DNA of 64,000 nt, from the NCBI GenBank assembly GCA_024235795.1, contig JACKLR010000001.1:1240001-1304000 (forward strand), written 5' to 3'. The stretch is from Burkholderiales bacterium. GTDB lineage: Bacteria > Pseudomonadota > Gammaproteobacteria > Burkholderiales > Nitrosomonadaceae. This document shows positions 33,727 to 43,078 of the stretch, piece by piece (the first letter of the stretch is position 1; the number at the start of each line of letters is the position of its first letter). Below the pieces are notes generated by a model. The model searched no databases. It worked only from the letters and a program-made list of their open reading frames with translations, and had not been told where the DNA came from. Both the position numbers and the translations under genes were made by a program.

Positions 33727-34739
33727 TTATCGTCATGAACAAAGGTGTAACCGAAGAACAAATCGGCGCCGTCGTCAAAAAAATTCAAGATCTCGGACAT
33801 GAAGTCAATATCTCGCGCGGCACTAAACGCACCGTTATCGGCGCAATCGGCGATGAAAGCAAGCTGGATCCCGAATTGTTTGATCCCATGCCGGGCGTGG
33901 AATATTCGATGCACATCGTCAAGCAATACAAAATCGTGTCGCGCGAATCGCACCAGCAGGACTCCATTATTGACGTGCGCGGCATCCCGATAGGCGGCAA
34001 CCAGATACAAGTCATTGGCGGCCCATGCTCGGTTGAAACGCAGGAACAAATGGATCTGGCGGCACAGCAGGTTTCTTCAGCCGGTTGCCGCCTGATGCGC
34101 GGCGGCGCGTTTAAACCACGCACCAGTCCGTATACCTTCCAGGGCAAGGGCCGCGACGGGCTCGGTATATTCCGTCAGGCCGCAGACAAGCATAACCTGC
34201 CAATCGTCACCGAATTGATGGATGTGCGCATGCTCGACACGTTTCTCGATCATGACGTCGACGTGATCCAGATCGGTACGCGCAACATGCAGAATTTCGA
34301 TTTGCTGAAAGAAGTCGGTCGCATCGACAAACCCGTTATCCTCAAGCGCGGTCTGTCCGCCACCATTAACGAATGGCTCATGGCTGCCGAATATATCGCC
34401 GCAGGCGGCAATCACAATATCATTTTCTGCGAACGCGGCATTCGCACGTTTGAAACCGCGTACCGCAATGTGCTCGACGTCACCTGTGTGCCGATGCTCA
34501 AACGCGAAACCCACTTGCCGGTGATCATCGACCCGTCGCATGCGGGCGGCAAGGCCTGGATGGTGCCGTCGCTTGCGCGCGCCGCCATCGCAGCGGGTGC
34601 CGACGGACTGCTGGTTGAAATGCACCCGAACCCCTGCGAAGCCTGGTGCGATGCTGATCAGGCACTCAGCCCACAGGAATTCACCGATTTGATGGGATCG
34701 CTCAAAGGTATCGCCCAGGTCATCGGGCGCAGCCTTTAA
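33723..34739 (+). CDS. aroF: 3-deoxy-7-phosphoheptulonate synthase, type I-beta with N-terminal regulatory domain
   Basis: First step of the shikimate pathway, condensing PEP and erythrose 4-phosphate. The N-terminal ~70 residues ([20 protein letters not shown]) form a ferredoxin-like domain as in Thermotoga DAHP synthase, where it mediates feedback inhibition by tyrosine. The barrel has [50 protein letters not shown] and [15 protein letters not shown]. 338 aa. The symbol is by function; aroF and aroG are used variably for this type. Confidence 0.94.
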   Translation: MIIVMNKGVTEEQIGAVVKKIQDLGHEVNISRGTKRTVIGAIGDESKLDPELFDPMPGVEYSMHIVKQYKIVSRESHQQDSIIDVRGIPIGGNQIQVIGGPCSVETQEQMDLAAQQVSSAGCRLMRGGAFKPRTSPYTFQGKGRDGLGIFRQAADKHNLPIVTELMDVRMLDTFLDHDVDVIQIGTRNMQNFDLLKEVGRIDKPVILKRGLSATINEWLMAAEYIAAGGNHNIIFCERGIRTFETAYRNVLDVTCVPMLKRETHLPVIIDPSHAGGKAWMVPSLARAAIAAGADGLLVEMHPNPCEAWCDADQALSPQEFTDLMGSLKGIAQVIGRSL

Positions 34740-34754
34740 CGTTTATACCCGTTC

Positions 34755-35636
34755 ATGACACAAATTACGCTGAACAAACTGGTCATTATCGGCGTCGGCC
34801 TGATCGGCGGCTCCTTTGCGTTGGCACTGCGTAAAGCGGGTGTGGTGAAGCATGTCACCGGTGTCGGGCGCAGCCGCGAAAACATGCAGCGTGCTTTGGA
34901 ACAAGGCGTTATCGATGAAATCGCGGAAAACATGGCATCGGCACTACACGATGCCGATTGTGTTCTGCTCGCCATGCCGGTCGGTCAGACCGAAGCGATC
35001 ATGGCGCAAATCGCACCGCATGTGCAAACCGGCACCATCATCACCGATGCGGGCAGCACCAAACAGGATGTGGTCACCGCAGCACGCAATCATCTTGGCG
35101 ACAACCTGAAGAACTTCGTGCCTGGACACCCGATTGCCGGTGCGGAACACAGTGGCGTACTCGCCGCGCAACCCGATCTCTATACCGGAAAACATGTCAT
35201 CCTGACACCGCTCGAGGAAACCTACATCGACGCCGTCAAAAAAACCACCGCGCTGTGGCAGGCCTGTGGCGCAAAAATCTCGCAAATGCAGGTTGCAGAA
35301 CATGACGAAATTCTTGCCGCAACCAGTCACTTGCCGCATGTGCTCGCATTCGCACTCATGAACCACCTGCACCGCAGTACCGACAACCCAAAAAACCTGC
35401 TGCGCTTCGCCGGCAGCGGCTTTCGCGATTTCACTCGCATCGCCAGCAGCTCGCCCGAAATGTGGCGCGACATCTGCCTGGCCAACCGGGAGGCTTTGCT
35501 CAAGCAAATAGCGGCTTATCAGGATGAACTGAACACGCTACACGTAATTCTGAAAAATGGAGATGGAGAAGCACTGGAAAAATTGTTTTCTCAAGCGCGG
35601 GGAATGCGGGAGGATTGGTTAAAAAATATTGGTTGA
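34755..35636 (+). CDS. tyrA: Prephenate dehydrogenase (possibly cyclohexadienyl type)
   Basis: Oxidative decarboxylation of prephenate or arogenate toward tyrosine. The Rossmann motif VIIGVGLIGGSFALALRKAG lies near residue 9. Catalytic-region motifs are TDAGSTKQDVV and FVPGHPIAGAEHSGV with its His, and HLPHVLAFALMNHL. 293 aa, a monofunctional size. It is the last gene of the plus-strand series; the usual downstream aroA is missing and an IS fragment follows. Confidence 0.94.
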   Translation: MTQITLNKLVIIGVGLIGGSFALALRKAGVVKHVTGVGRSRENMQRALEQGVIDEIAENMASALHDADCVLLAMPVGQTEAIMAQIAPHVQTGTIITDAGSTKQDVVTAARNHLGDNLKNFVPGHPIAGAEHSGVLAAQPDLYTGKHVILTPLEETYIDAVKKTTALWQACGAKISQMQVAEHDEILAATSHLPHVLAFALMNHLHRSTDNPKNLLRFAGSGFRDFTRIASSSPEMWRDICLANREALLKQIAAYQDELNTLHVILKNGDGEALEKLFSQARGMREDWLKNIG

Positions 35637-35710
35637 ACACACAGCATTTCTATTCATAGCATTCATGTGATTGAAACTTAACTTTCAAAAGCTAATTCTA
35701 CTTTGTCAGA

Positions 35711-36265
35711 TTACTCCAAAGCAACATTTCGCCTGGTAACAGACTTTTTAGCGCTGAACCGCCGCTGATGCCGCTTATGAATAATTTCGGCTAGTTCTTC
35801 GGCTGTAAGCTGCCTTCGTGGCAGCATGTGCGCTAATGCAGTCACCAGGTCATTGACAAATAGCATCTGCCATTGCTCGCGTCCCGTCATCTTTTGCTTG
35901 ACCAGGAATAGCATTGCCAGCATAACCAGTGCCATGTGATGATGCCATGCATCCCACCGACGCACTTGATAATCGGCCATACCGCATTCGCTTTTTGCTT
36001 CATGAAAGCTGTGTTCAATGAAGTAACGCTGCGCCTGAACCTGCGCTAATTTCTGTAATGGCATTTCAAGTGGGGCGTTGGATAAACAGTAATGGGATAC
36101 TTCGTTTGCGCCGACTTCCCGTCTGACCAACAAGTGCCTGCGATGCGCCTGTTTCTCGGCGCCATCCCATATCCAAACCATCGCATGAAGATATTCTGCT
36201 TTCAGTGCGCCTTTCTCACCCTCACGCAGGCTAAGTCGCAATGCGCCACTTATTTTGCCCCGCAT
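35711..36265 (-). pseudogene. IS701-type DDE transposase, C-terminal remnant
   Basis: About 184 residues remain of a transposase that is normally more than twice as long. The end of the catalytic domain is recognisable: YFIEHSFHEAKSECGMADYQ contains the third acidic residue (Glu), followed by VRRWDAWHHHMALVMLAMLF and a basic tail. The N-terminal part with the two catalytic Asp residues is missing; codons upstream of 36265 no longer resemble the family. I could not identify terminal inverted repeats. It marks a rearrangement between tyrA and vapBC. Confidence 0.8.
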
Positions 36266-36365
36266 ATATCGAGTGTTCCGGTGAGAATGACCAATGAACC
36301 AAAATTACCTGTTATGTGCTTACATCAAAGAAACACAACGATATACTTGAGTAATGAAACATCAG

Positions 36366-36390
36366 GATATACAATAATAATAAGTATATC
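36366..36390 (+). promoter_or_regulatory. Palindromic operator candidate of vapBC
   Basis: A perfect 7-bp inverted repeat, GATATAC (36366-36372) and GTATATC (36384-36390), with an 11-bp AT-rich spacer lies 18 bp before the vapB start. VapB antitoxins with AbrB-type folds repress their own promoter at such palindromes, so autoregulation is likely. Confidence 0.6.
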
Positions 36391-36408
36391 AATTCAGGAA
36401 ATGTTCAA

Positions 36409-36642
36409 ATGCAGGTTTCAAAATGGGGTAACAGTCTGGCAATCAGATTACCCGCAGCGATTGTTGAAATACTCGATCTCAAGGAAGGCGACAATATTGA
36501 AATTCACGTGGCGGGTTCCCGTGACATTGAAATCATGAAAACACCGGAAACCCGTCAAATCCTTGAACGCTTGAGAAAGTACCGCGGAAGGTTACCCAAA
36601 GACTTCAAATTTGACCGTATCGAAGCGCATGAAAGATCATAA
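36409..36642 (+). CDS. vapB: VapB-type antitoxin with AbrB/MazE DNA-binding domain
   Basis: Antitoxin of a type II toxin-antitoxin pair. The swapped-hairpin fold is shown by MQVSKWGNSLAIRLPAAIVE and LKEGDNIEIHV (residues 1-35). The C-terminal half (TRQILERLRKYRGRLPKDFK) would wrap the toxin. 77 aa. Its 3' end overlaps the toxin gene by 14 nt, typical of coupled expression. Confidence 0.88.
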   Translation: MQVSKWGNSLAIRLPAAIVEILDLKEGDNIEIHVAGSRDIEIMKTPETRQILERLRKYRGRLPKDFKFDRIEAHERS

Positions 36643-37033
36643 CGCTTTTCTGGATACAAATATTCTTTTGTATCTTTTATCCGAAGATGAAACCAAATCT
36701 GCCCAGGCGGAAAACACCATCGCGGCGGGCGGCATTATCAGCGTCCAGGTACTCAATGAATTCGTAAGCATGACTCGGAGAAAACTGAATATGTCTTTTG
36801 CCGAGATCCGGGAATTTCTTTCCTACATATGCGTGCTATGTCCTGTAATACCGGTTACTGTCAAGGTACATGAACAGGGACTTCGAATAGCAGAACACTA
36901 TGGGTTCTCCATATATGATGCAATGATCGTCGCTGCAGCCTTATCGGCCGGATGTACAACGCTTTATTCGGAAAACATGCAGAACAATCAGAAAATTGAT
37001 GACCTGCTTCTGATTCAAAACCCGTTTACGTAA
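36629..37033 (+). CDS. vapC: VapC-type PIN-domain toxin ribonuclease
   Basis: PIN-domain endoribonuclease; VapC toxins cut initiator tRNA or rRNA. The acidic residues are Asp9 (FLDTNILLY), Glu44 (VQVLNEFV) and Asp97 (SIYDAMIVAAA). The fourth position, usually Asp in a SED-type motif, is Asn116 here (YSENMQNN). The ATG at 36629 gives 134 aa; an upstream start is possible but overlaps vapB more. The intact frame and operator suggest a working pair, with the caveat of Asn116. Confidence 0.88.
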   Translation: MKDHNAFLDTNILLYLLSEDETKSAQAENTIAAGGIISVQVLNEFVSMTRRKLNMSFAEIREFLSYICVLCPVIPVTVKVHEQGLRIAEHYGFSIYDAMIVAAALSAGCTTLYSENMQNNQKIDDLLLIQNPFT

Positions 37034-37102
37034 CTTGCACCAATCAAACAAATGAACCGTCCCTCTTCAGAAAAACGGTCCAGAAATTCCATAACTCCTG
37101 AT

Positions 37103-38817
37103 TTAACGATGACCTATACGACGGACATCACCATCGAATGTCGGTACGGAAAGTACAAACGGGTCAGTTTTATAGCAAAGTGCCTGCTCTTCCAGAATCC
37201 CAATGGCAATCTCCTCGCCCATGCGTAAACTGTCATAATAGTCCGAGAAGTAGTGCACTCCAGCCATGTTGCGGGCAATAGAGATATTGGCTGCCAGTTT
37301 GTTCAATTCTCCTTCCAGGGTAAGATAAGAACCATCATTAACATCGAGCAGAGCATTCATCGTATTGTCCGGTACAAACGCGACAGGAGAGTCTCCATTT
37401 TTATAGTGAGAAAATAGAATGTCGCTACCACGCTTCACAAGCACTGCACTGGTATCAAAATAGGCTTTGAGAATAGTCACGCATGCGCCAGCAACCGTCG
37501 CATGCCCAGCCCCATATGATGGATGCATTGGCGAACCTTCCTGGAAAGCCATTGGCAGCAGCTTGGCGCCCGAAGCATTACGCGACTGAATGGTGTTTAC
37601 CGTATCCTGTATTTCATCCTCAAGCTGCGAGAAAAGTTTGCCCAAGGAAGGAAAGTCTAATTCAATTCGGCTAGCTTTTTCAATACGTCCGGCCAGTGCT
37701 TCAGGACGCAGCCGGCAGTGTGTATTAAACTTTTGGTAACGTACTGCTTTGAGTGCACGTGTAGCCACCTCGGTCACAAGTGTCAGAATATGTGGACCAC
37801 CCCATAACGCAAAACCGCCAGCCTCCCGTTCATGGATTTCAAAGAAACGTGTAATAAAAGCAGGGCTGTCAGGATTCAGACTGTTCCAATGCAAGGTATT
37901 TCTCCCCGAGAGTTTATCGAAACCGGGGTCGGTTGGTGCTTTCATTGCAAGCAGGATAAGACATGTGTTTAGATAAGCTTCGTACAATGCATCGTAATGC
38001 ACATAGGTAGCTAAGTCACGGGGAGTGGAAATAAAACGTCTGGTAACATTTCCTGGTGCGCCGAAAATATCCGCTTCATTTCCGGATTGCGGATCTGCAC
38101 CATTCTGCACGTCCAGCCAATCATTCCATTCAGTCATAAAATCAGTGCCTGCTCTGGCAACAGGAACGCGCTGATCAATACTTAAAGCCCCATATTGAAT
38201 GATTCCATTGGTTACATCACCGTCACCGGCAACACTTTTATTACCTAACAACATAAACTGGGAAAGATAGGGACCGTTTTCAACACCAGGTGAAGAACCC
38301 CTGAACGCTGTCTGTGTGGTGATACTGCCGCCGACATTTTTTCGCGGACGGCCATCCCTGCCGGTGATGTCGTAACCGATGTCGTTCAGTCTATCTAATG
38401 ATTGAGCGATGTTGGCATTTCCCTGTGTTTTGCTAAAATCAGACAGCGGTTCGTCGCGCAACAGCGCAAGTTCATACACTTCAGCCATTTCATAAGCTAG
38501 TTCAGCGGAACCAAGCGCAGGTGCGGGCGGCATGGTTACCGCATGCGAATCAGGGCCTTGCAGATCGTAAACGAGTCCGGCTGTAGGTGCTTCCCATTGT
38601 CTATAGCAGAGCGAAATGCCCTGAAATCGTCGGCATTTCGAATTAATCCGTTATTGCTTTCGTGCTCAAGGCCTTTAGTAAAACTCATCGCAAAATGTGC
38701 ACCAGCATATCTCTGTTCGTCGCCATTACTTTGATGTGTCATGTGTTTACGGTCACGAGCTATTTGGCTTGCAGATTCGCGAACTTCTTTTGCACTTTGT
38801 CTTCGATATTCAGTCAT
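37103..38817 (-). pseudogene. Vanadium-dependent haloperoxidase / PAP2-type phosphatase superfamily, frameshifted
   Basis: The family oxidises halides with hydrogen peroxide at a vanadate centre. The C-terminal 476 residues (37103-38533) hold the vanadate site: a Lys and Arg in YQKFNTHCRLRPEA, GAGHATVAGACVTILKAYF with the His, and ARNMAGVHYFSDYYDSLRMG with Arg and His. The N-terminal part (38536-38817; MTEYRRQSAKEVRESASQIA to FRAFRSAIDNG, with GGAG 8 nt before the ATG) is in another frame. Between them the expected bridge EAPTAGLVYDLQGPDSHAVT is encoded in the frame of the large part, so a single-base deletion (or +2) near 38590-38605 splits the gene. No slippery heptamer is visible. Confidence 0.8.
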
Positions 38818-39239
38818 TGTTTTTTCTCCATGTTAATGCTTATTGGTTAGTCCACTCAAGGACAAGAAAATTTCTGCACCGTTATCCAATCGAATAAATC
38901 TGACAGAAAAAGTGAAATTCTATAAAAATATCAATCCCACTCAAAAATTTAGTCGCAGCAGAATTTTTGCAATAGCAATCTCTCTGTCCTTGATAAGATT
39001 AAACAAATCAAATACGCGACTATCCTCTGTAAGACTAGCATTGGATCATTTGTGGTAATGTGACAAATCTCACAAATACCATAAAAACAGAAATACGCCT
39101 GTGATGGCAGTAACACCAAGCTGTTCAAATCGATGCTTGAGATGTAGCTGCTGCCCTCAGTGCTTTGGGATTCTCGATTAGCGGTGCGCTGGAGATCGTT
39201 TATTGGAACAGATAATACGGGATAAAATTATTTGAATTA
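38818..39239. other. Intergenic, AT-rich, nothing identified
   Basis: About 420 bp between the haloperoxidase start and the small lipoprotein gene. It contains the haloperoxidase ribosome-binding site and an imperfect repeat near 39050-39085 (TTTGTGGTAATGTGA with TCACAAATACCA). I see no gene, tRNA or intact mobile element. Confidence 0.5.
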
Positions 39240-39455
39240 TTACTGCTTGTCGTTTTTCAATAGTTTTTTCCGTTCATTTTCATATTCCTGATACGGCATC
39301 GGTTTTTCAACCTGATTCGGATCGATGCCGGGGTTGACATTCATTTCTCTTGTTTTTAATCCTTCATAAATGTTGCCGTAAACCCGTTCTTGACTGACAC
39401 ATCCAGCCAGAAAAACGAGTGGGATGCACAAGGCCATCACTGAAACAATACGCAT
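39240..39455 (-). CDS. Small predicted lipoprotein
   Basis: A 71-residue protein of unknown function. MRIVSVMALCIPLVFLAGC is a lipoprotein signal peptide with the lipobox LAGC (Cys at residue 19), so the mature protein would be a polar peptide of about 53 residues anchored to a membrane. The start at 39455 has a clear GAGGAG 6 nt upstream; a longer frame exists but lacks these features. It stands alone. Confidence 0.75.
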   Translation of the reverse strand: MRIVSVMALCIPLVFLAGCVSQERVYGNIYEGLKTREMNVNPGIDPNQVEKPMPYQEYENERKKLLKNDKQ

Positions 39456-39755
39456 AATTTTCTCCTCTATGCCGCCATTACACTGACTTTTAATCACGGT
39501 ATCAAAAAAGATGGGGTGTGGCCGCAATTGATTACCCGCAACAGTACATTGAATGGCGTGAAACCTCAACATTACATTGGCGTTCGCGCCCCCTGAATGG
39601 CGCATATCCAGGTTATGTGTAATACTGTAAAAGAGCCGTATCGGTCTGGTTTAAGCGGCAGGATGCCGGGCTGGCCCACGAAACCGACTTTTTAGAAGCA
39701 GCGCAAAGACTTATTACTCCGGTATCGGCGTCCTTTTCTCTTTTGCTTATTTGTC

Positions 39756-41408
39756 ATGACGAAACGAAAAACTGAAATTGCAATTATTGGCGCCGGAACG
39801 GCGGGACTCTCCGCTTACGGCATTGCAAAACGGTACTCCAAGGATATTGTATTAATCAACGACGGCCACTACGGCACCACGTGCGCCCGGGTGGGGTGTA
39901 TGCCCAGCAAGGTTTTTATCCAGGCTGCAAACGATTATCACCGGCGGCACATGCTGGAAAAACAGGGTATTTACGGCAGCGACCGGATACATATCCGGAC
40001 CGAGGAAACCCTCCGTCATGTTAGATCAATGCGCGACTATTTTGTCAGTTTTGTGCTCGAAACAATCGAAACAATCGGCGATAATAATATCCGCGGCCGG
40101 GCGCGGTTCATTGAGCCGGATACGCTTCAGGTCGACGATCAGATCATTCAGGCCGACAAGATCATTCTGGCGACAGGCTCAACGCCGTTTATTCCGGAAC
40201 CGCTCAGGGCCATACGTGCGAAACGCAAAAACAGCGTGATAACCACAGACGAGCTCTTTGAACTGGAAAGCCTGCCCGAATCGTTCGCAGTCATCGGAAC
40301 AGGGCCGATCGGAATCGAATTGGGTCAGGCACTGCACCGCATGGGCATAGCAACACATATCTTCGGCCGTTCCCGCACCGTCGGCGGTTTAACGGACCCC
40401 GATATCATCGAATACGCCATTCAGGCCTTTCAGGAAGAACTGCCGCTCAGTTACGCGGCGGAACTCTGTTACGAAGAAAACAACGACGGTATTGCCATCT
40501 CTTGGCAGGAAGCACAGCAACAGAAATGTATTCAGGTCAAAACAGTGCTCGCAGCAACCGGCAGGCGTCCAAATGTTCAAGGATTAGGTCTTGAGGAGAT
40601 CGGCGTGCCAGTCAATCAGAAAAGCGTGCCTGAATTTAATCCGACAACCATGCAGATTGCGGATTTTCCCATTTTCATCGCCGGAGACGTTACCGGCATG
40701 CTGCCGGTATTGCATGAGGCAAGCGATGAAGGCCAGATTGCTGGCTGGAACTGCACGCATGATGCGGCTGCTTTCAGGCGGCGCACCCTGCTTGCCATTG
40801 CCTTTTCAGAACCCAACATCGTCCGTGTTGGAAAACCCCACCGGGAACTGGAAAAAGGCGCCTACCATACCGGGGAAGTGCTGTTCGATTCGCAGGGTAG
40901 AGCCTCCATCCAGCAATACAATAAAGGTATGCTGCATATTTTTGGCGACAAGAACACCGGACTTTTACTGGGCGCGGAAATGACCGCGCCTGCTGGCGAA
41001 CACCTGGGACATCTTCTGTCCTGGGCTATAGAAAGCAGAATGACGGTCTTTGACGCATTGGCAGCACCCTTTTACCATCCGGTTGTGGAAGAAGGACTGC
41101 GCACCTGCTTGAGAGATCTGGCAAAAAAAAAAATCCGCATCGCCAGGGACTGGAAATCCGGTTCAAACACAATACGTAAACTGTTGATATGGATAGCCGT
41201 TTCAACCGCTTTACTGTGCATACGTATGATGCTTTTTGCCCGGCATAATTATTGCTCAGTCACCGCCACACCCGCCACTGCATCCGCTGGAATCACCCGA
41301 TCCGTCAAAAATTCCACTGCCGCTGGAAGCGTCTCCCGAATCACCGGAACAGCCGGAAGCGCAGCCAATATGGGCGGCGCAATACCCGCTGCCGTAATTT
41401 GGCGATGA
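39756..41408 (+). CDS. FAD-dependent pyridine nucleotide-disulfide oxidoreductase (dihydrolipoyl dehydrogenase-like)
   Basis: Class I disulfide reductase fold. FAD binding is at IIGAGTAGLSAYGI (residues 10-23). The redox-active disulfide is Cys43/Cys48 in TTCARVGCMPSK, a variant of CxxxxC also seen in mercuric reductase-like proteins. NAD(P) binding is at VIGTGPIGIELG near 185 and the second FAD contact is at FIAGDVTG near 305. The dimer-interface motif FYHPVVEEGLRTCL is near 440. After about residue 465 an unusual tail follows: a hydrophobic stretch (LLIWIAVSTALLCIRMMLF), then low-complexity sequence antisense to the next gene. The physiological substrate is unknown. Confidence 0.85.
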   Translation: MTKRKTEIAIIGAGTAGLSAYGIAKRYSKDIVLINDGHYGTTCARVGCMPSKVFIQAANDYHRRHMLEKQGIYGSDRIHIRTEETLRHVRSMRDYFVSFVLETIETIGDNNIRGRARFIEPDTLQVDDQIIQADKIILATGSTPFIPEPLRAIRAKRKNSVITTDELFELESLPESFAVIGTGPIGIELGQALHRMGIATHIFGRSRTVGGLTDPDIIEYAIQAFQEELPLSYAAELCYEENNDGIAISWQEAQQQKCIQVKTVLAATGRRPNVQGLGLEEIGVPVNQKSVPEFNPTTMQIADFPIFIAGDVTGMLPVLHEASDEGQIAGWNCTHDAAAFRRRTLLAIAFSEPNIVRVGKPHRELEKGAYHTGEVLFDSQGRASIQQYNKGMLHIFGDKNTGLLLGAEMTAPAGEHLGHLLSWAIESRMTVFDALAAPFYHPVVEEGLRTCLRDLAKKKIRIARDWKSGSNTIRKLLIWIAVSTALLCIRMMLFARHNYCSVTATPATASAGITRSVKNSTAAGSVSRITGTAGSAANMGGAIPAAVIWR

Positions 41409-41933
41409 CTTGTCGGCGCAATTGAGCGAGTATTTGAAACCATCGTGAATATTCAGTTTGCTGTCGATGGCGAAAAGCAAAGGCAGATATGGCGGCGTTT
41501 CGGGACTGATTTTCTCTTTTGCGCAGGCCAGCCGCCATGCTCGTTTAATTCCGGTTTGCGCCAGCGTAGGCGTCAGCATGGCCTCGGTCGGCGTATGGTG
41601 CAGAAATTTGCCGAGTGCCTTGTTGCAAAAATTTTCATAATTCCGCGTAAACAGAATAAATTCATGCCAGGCAACATCCACCACCTGTGAAGGCATCGAG
41701 ACCATTTTGTTTTTTGACTGGTAGCATAGGTGAAAATAGTCCCGCAGGGCATCGAATACCAGATTGATGTCGGTTTTGGTCAAATGCGGGTATCGTTTAC
41801 TGACTTTCTGAGCCAGGCTTGAAGGAAATTTGTAGTCTGCGATAAAAGCGAGCCGCTTTAACTGCTTCCCTTTAACAAAGAAATAGAGTGCTGCTAATAC
41901 GAGCACACAAAAAATTATCACTTCAACGGTCAT
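41256..41933 (-). CDS. Glycine/cysteine-rich-tailed membrane protein, unknown function
   Basis: A 225-residue protein. An N-terminal hydrophobic helix (VEVIIFCVLVLAALYFFV) anchors it. The middle has VVDVAWHEFILFTRNYENFC and LGKFLHHTPTEAM, resembling the His-containing motif of glycine-rich-domain (GRDP-like) proteins. The tail is rich in Gly, Ser and Cys (GCASGCSGDSGDASSGSG, ending SSGCSGGCGGD), a form seen in related bacterial proteins of unknown function. ATG at 41933 has AGGA 8 nt upstream. It converges on the oxidoreductase gene and overlaps it by 153 bp. Confidence 0.7.
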   Translation of the reverse strand: MTVEVIIFCVLVLAALYFFVKGKQLKRLAFIADYKFPSSLAQKVSKRYPHLTKTDINLVFDALRDYFHLCYQSKNKMVSMPSQVVDVAWHEFILFTRNYENFCNKALGKFLHHTPTEAMLTPTLAQTGIKRAWRLACAKEKISPETPPYLPLLFAIDSKLNIHDGFKYSLNCADKSSPNYGSGYCAAHIGCASGCSGDSGDASSGSGIFDGSGDSSGCSGGCGGD

Positions 41934-42159
41934 GAATTTTCCTTTTTCCGAATCAGGATGAATGAATAATCGGCCAGATTTTTGACACGAAGCGCTACGC
42001 ATTGTGCCAGACAAGCAATTCCGACAAACGTCTGATAAAACAGGAAAATCGCAGTTATATAGTTGATCCGGCAAATTTTATCCCTGCTGCCGCAGCATCA
42101 GGCAAAAACGCGCTCATGCTTTTCACATTAACCGGCCAAACTTGCAGGGTGATTCATGT

Positions 42160-43074
42160 TCAATTTTCTTGTGCACTTGCTTCGAATGGATGCTTAGCCA
42201 TCCAGTGCCTGGCGATCTCCTCCCGCCGGCAAATCCATACCAGATCGTGATTTTGTATATAATCGAGAAAGCGCGCCAGCGCCATTGCGCGCGCCGGATG
42301 TCCGCTGATTCTGCCATGCAGTCCGATGCTCATCATCTTCGGGCAGCGCGCGCCTTCCTGCCACAACAAATCGAAAGCGTCCTTGAGCGATTGGAAGAAA
42401 TCGTCCCCGCAAGCAAAACCGTTCGGCAGCAGATAACGGGCGTCATTGTTGATCAGTGTGTACGGAATCACCAGATGTGGCGGCAATCCGTCGAGCCAGT
42501 AAGGCAGGTCATCGTTGTAGGCGTCCGAGCTGTAAAGCATCCCGCTCTCCTCTCGTAACAGGCGGCGGGTATTCTGGCTCACACGGCCTGTGTACCAGCC
42601 AACAGGCTGTTTGCCGCAGATCCGCTCAATAATCTCAAGGGTAAGGCGAATGTGGTGCCGTTCATTGTCTTCGGGGATACCGCGGTAATCAATCCAGCGA
42701 TAACCATGCCCGGCAACTTCGTGTCCGGCGGCGGCAAGCGCACGGCCAATCTCCGGGTTAAGTTCCAGCGCCCGGCCAACGGCAAAAGCGGTCAATGTCA
42801 GGCCGTGGTCTTTGAACAACTCCAGAACGCGCCAGACGCCCGCGCGCGATCCATATTCATACATACCTTCGACACTCAGGTCGCGTTCCCCTTCCCGTGG
42901 CGGACGACCCGGCAGCTCGTGCAAATACGCCTCCGAGCAGGCATCGTTATTGAGAATGCACGATTCCGCGCCTTCCTCGATATTGAGCACGAATTGGATC
43001 GCAACCCGTGCATTGCCCGGCCATCGCGGATGCGGGGGACGGCCGCCATAGCCGGTCAGGTCTCGCGCATCCAT
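42160..43074 (-). CDS. puuE: Allantoinase PuuE-like polysaccharide-deacetylase-fold hydrolase
   Basis: PuuE enzymes hydrolyse allantoin to allantoate in purine breakdown without the metal site of classical allantoinases. The N-terminal DLTGYGGRPPHPRWPG, the IQFVLNIEEGAES block, YEYGSRAGVWRVLELF, GHEVAGHGYRWIDY and GWYTGRVSQNTRR, and the C-terminal LARFLDYIQNHDLVWICRR match PuuE closely. The ATG at 43074 gives 304 aa and starts 4 nt after the GNAT stop, so the two form one unit. GC content is clearly higher than in neighbouring genes. A related amidohydrolase specificity cannot be excluded. Confidence 0.82.
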   Translation of the reverse strand: MDARDLTGYGGRPPHPRWPGNARVAIQFVLNIEEGAESCILNNDACSEAYLHELPGRPPREGERDLSVEGMYEYGSRAGVWRVLELFKDHGLTLTAFAVGRALELNPEIGRALAAAGHEVAGHGYRWIDYRGIPEDNERHHIRLTLEIIERICGKQPVGWYTGRVSQNTRRLLREESGMLYSSDAYNDDLPYWLDGLPPHLVIPYTLINNDARYLLPNGFACGDDFFQSLKDAFDLLWQEGARCPKMMSIGLHGRISGHPARAMALARFLDYIQNHDLVWICRREEIARHWMAKHPFEASAQEN

Positions 43075-43078
43075 CCAA

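Noticed and set aside
36092..36538. Plus-strand open frame over the transposase and vapB
   Set aside because: It runs antisense to the transposase remnant and out of frame with vapB; no family features.
38580..38620. Programmed frameshift in the haloperoxidase gene
   Set aside because: No X-XXY-YYZ heptamer or following strong hairpin is visible at the junction; a mutation or sequence error is simpler.
39456..39605. Upstream extension of the small lipoprotein gene
   Set aside because: The signal peptide and GAGGAG site place the start at 39455.
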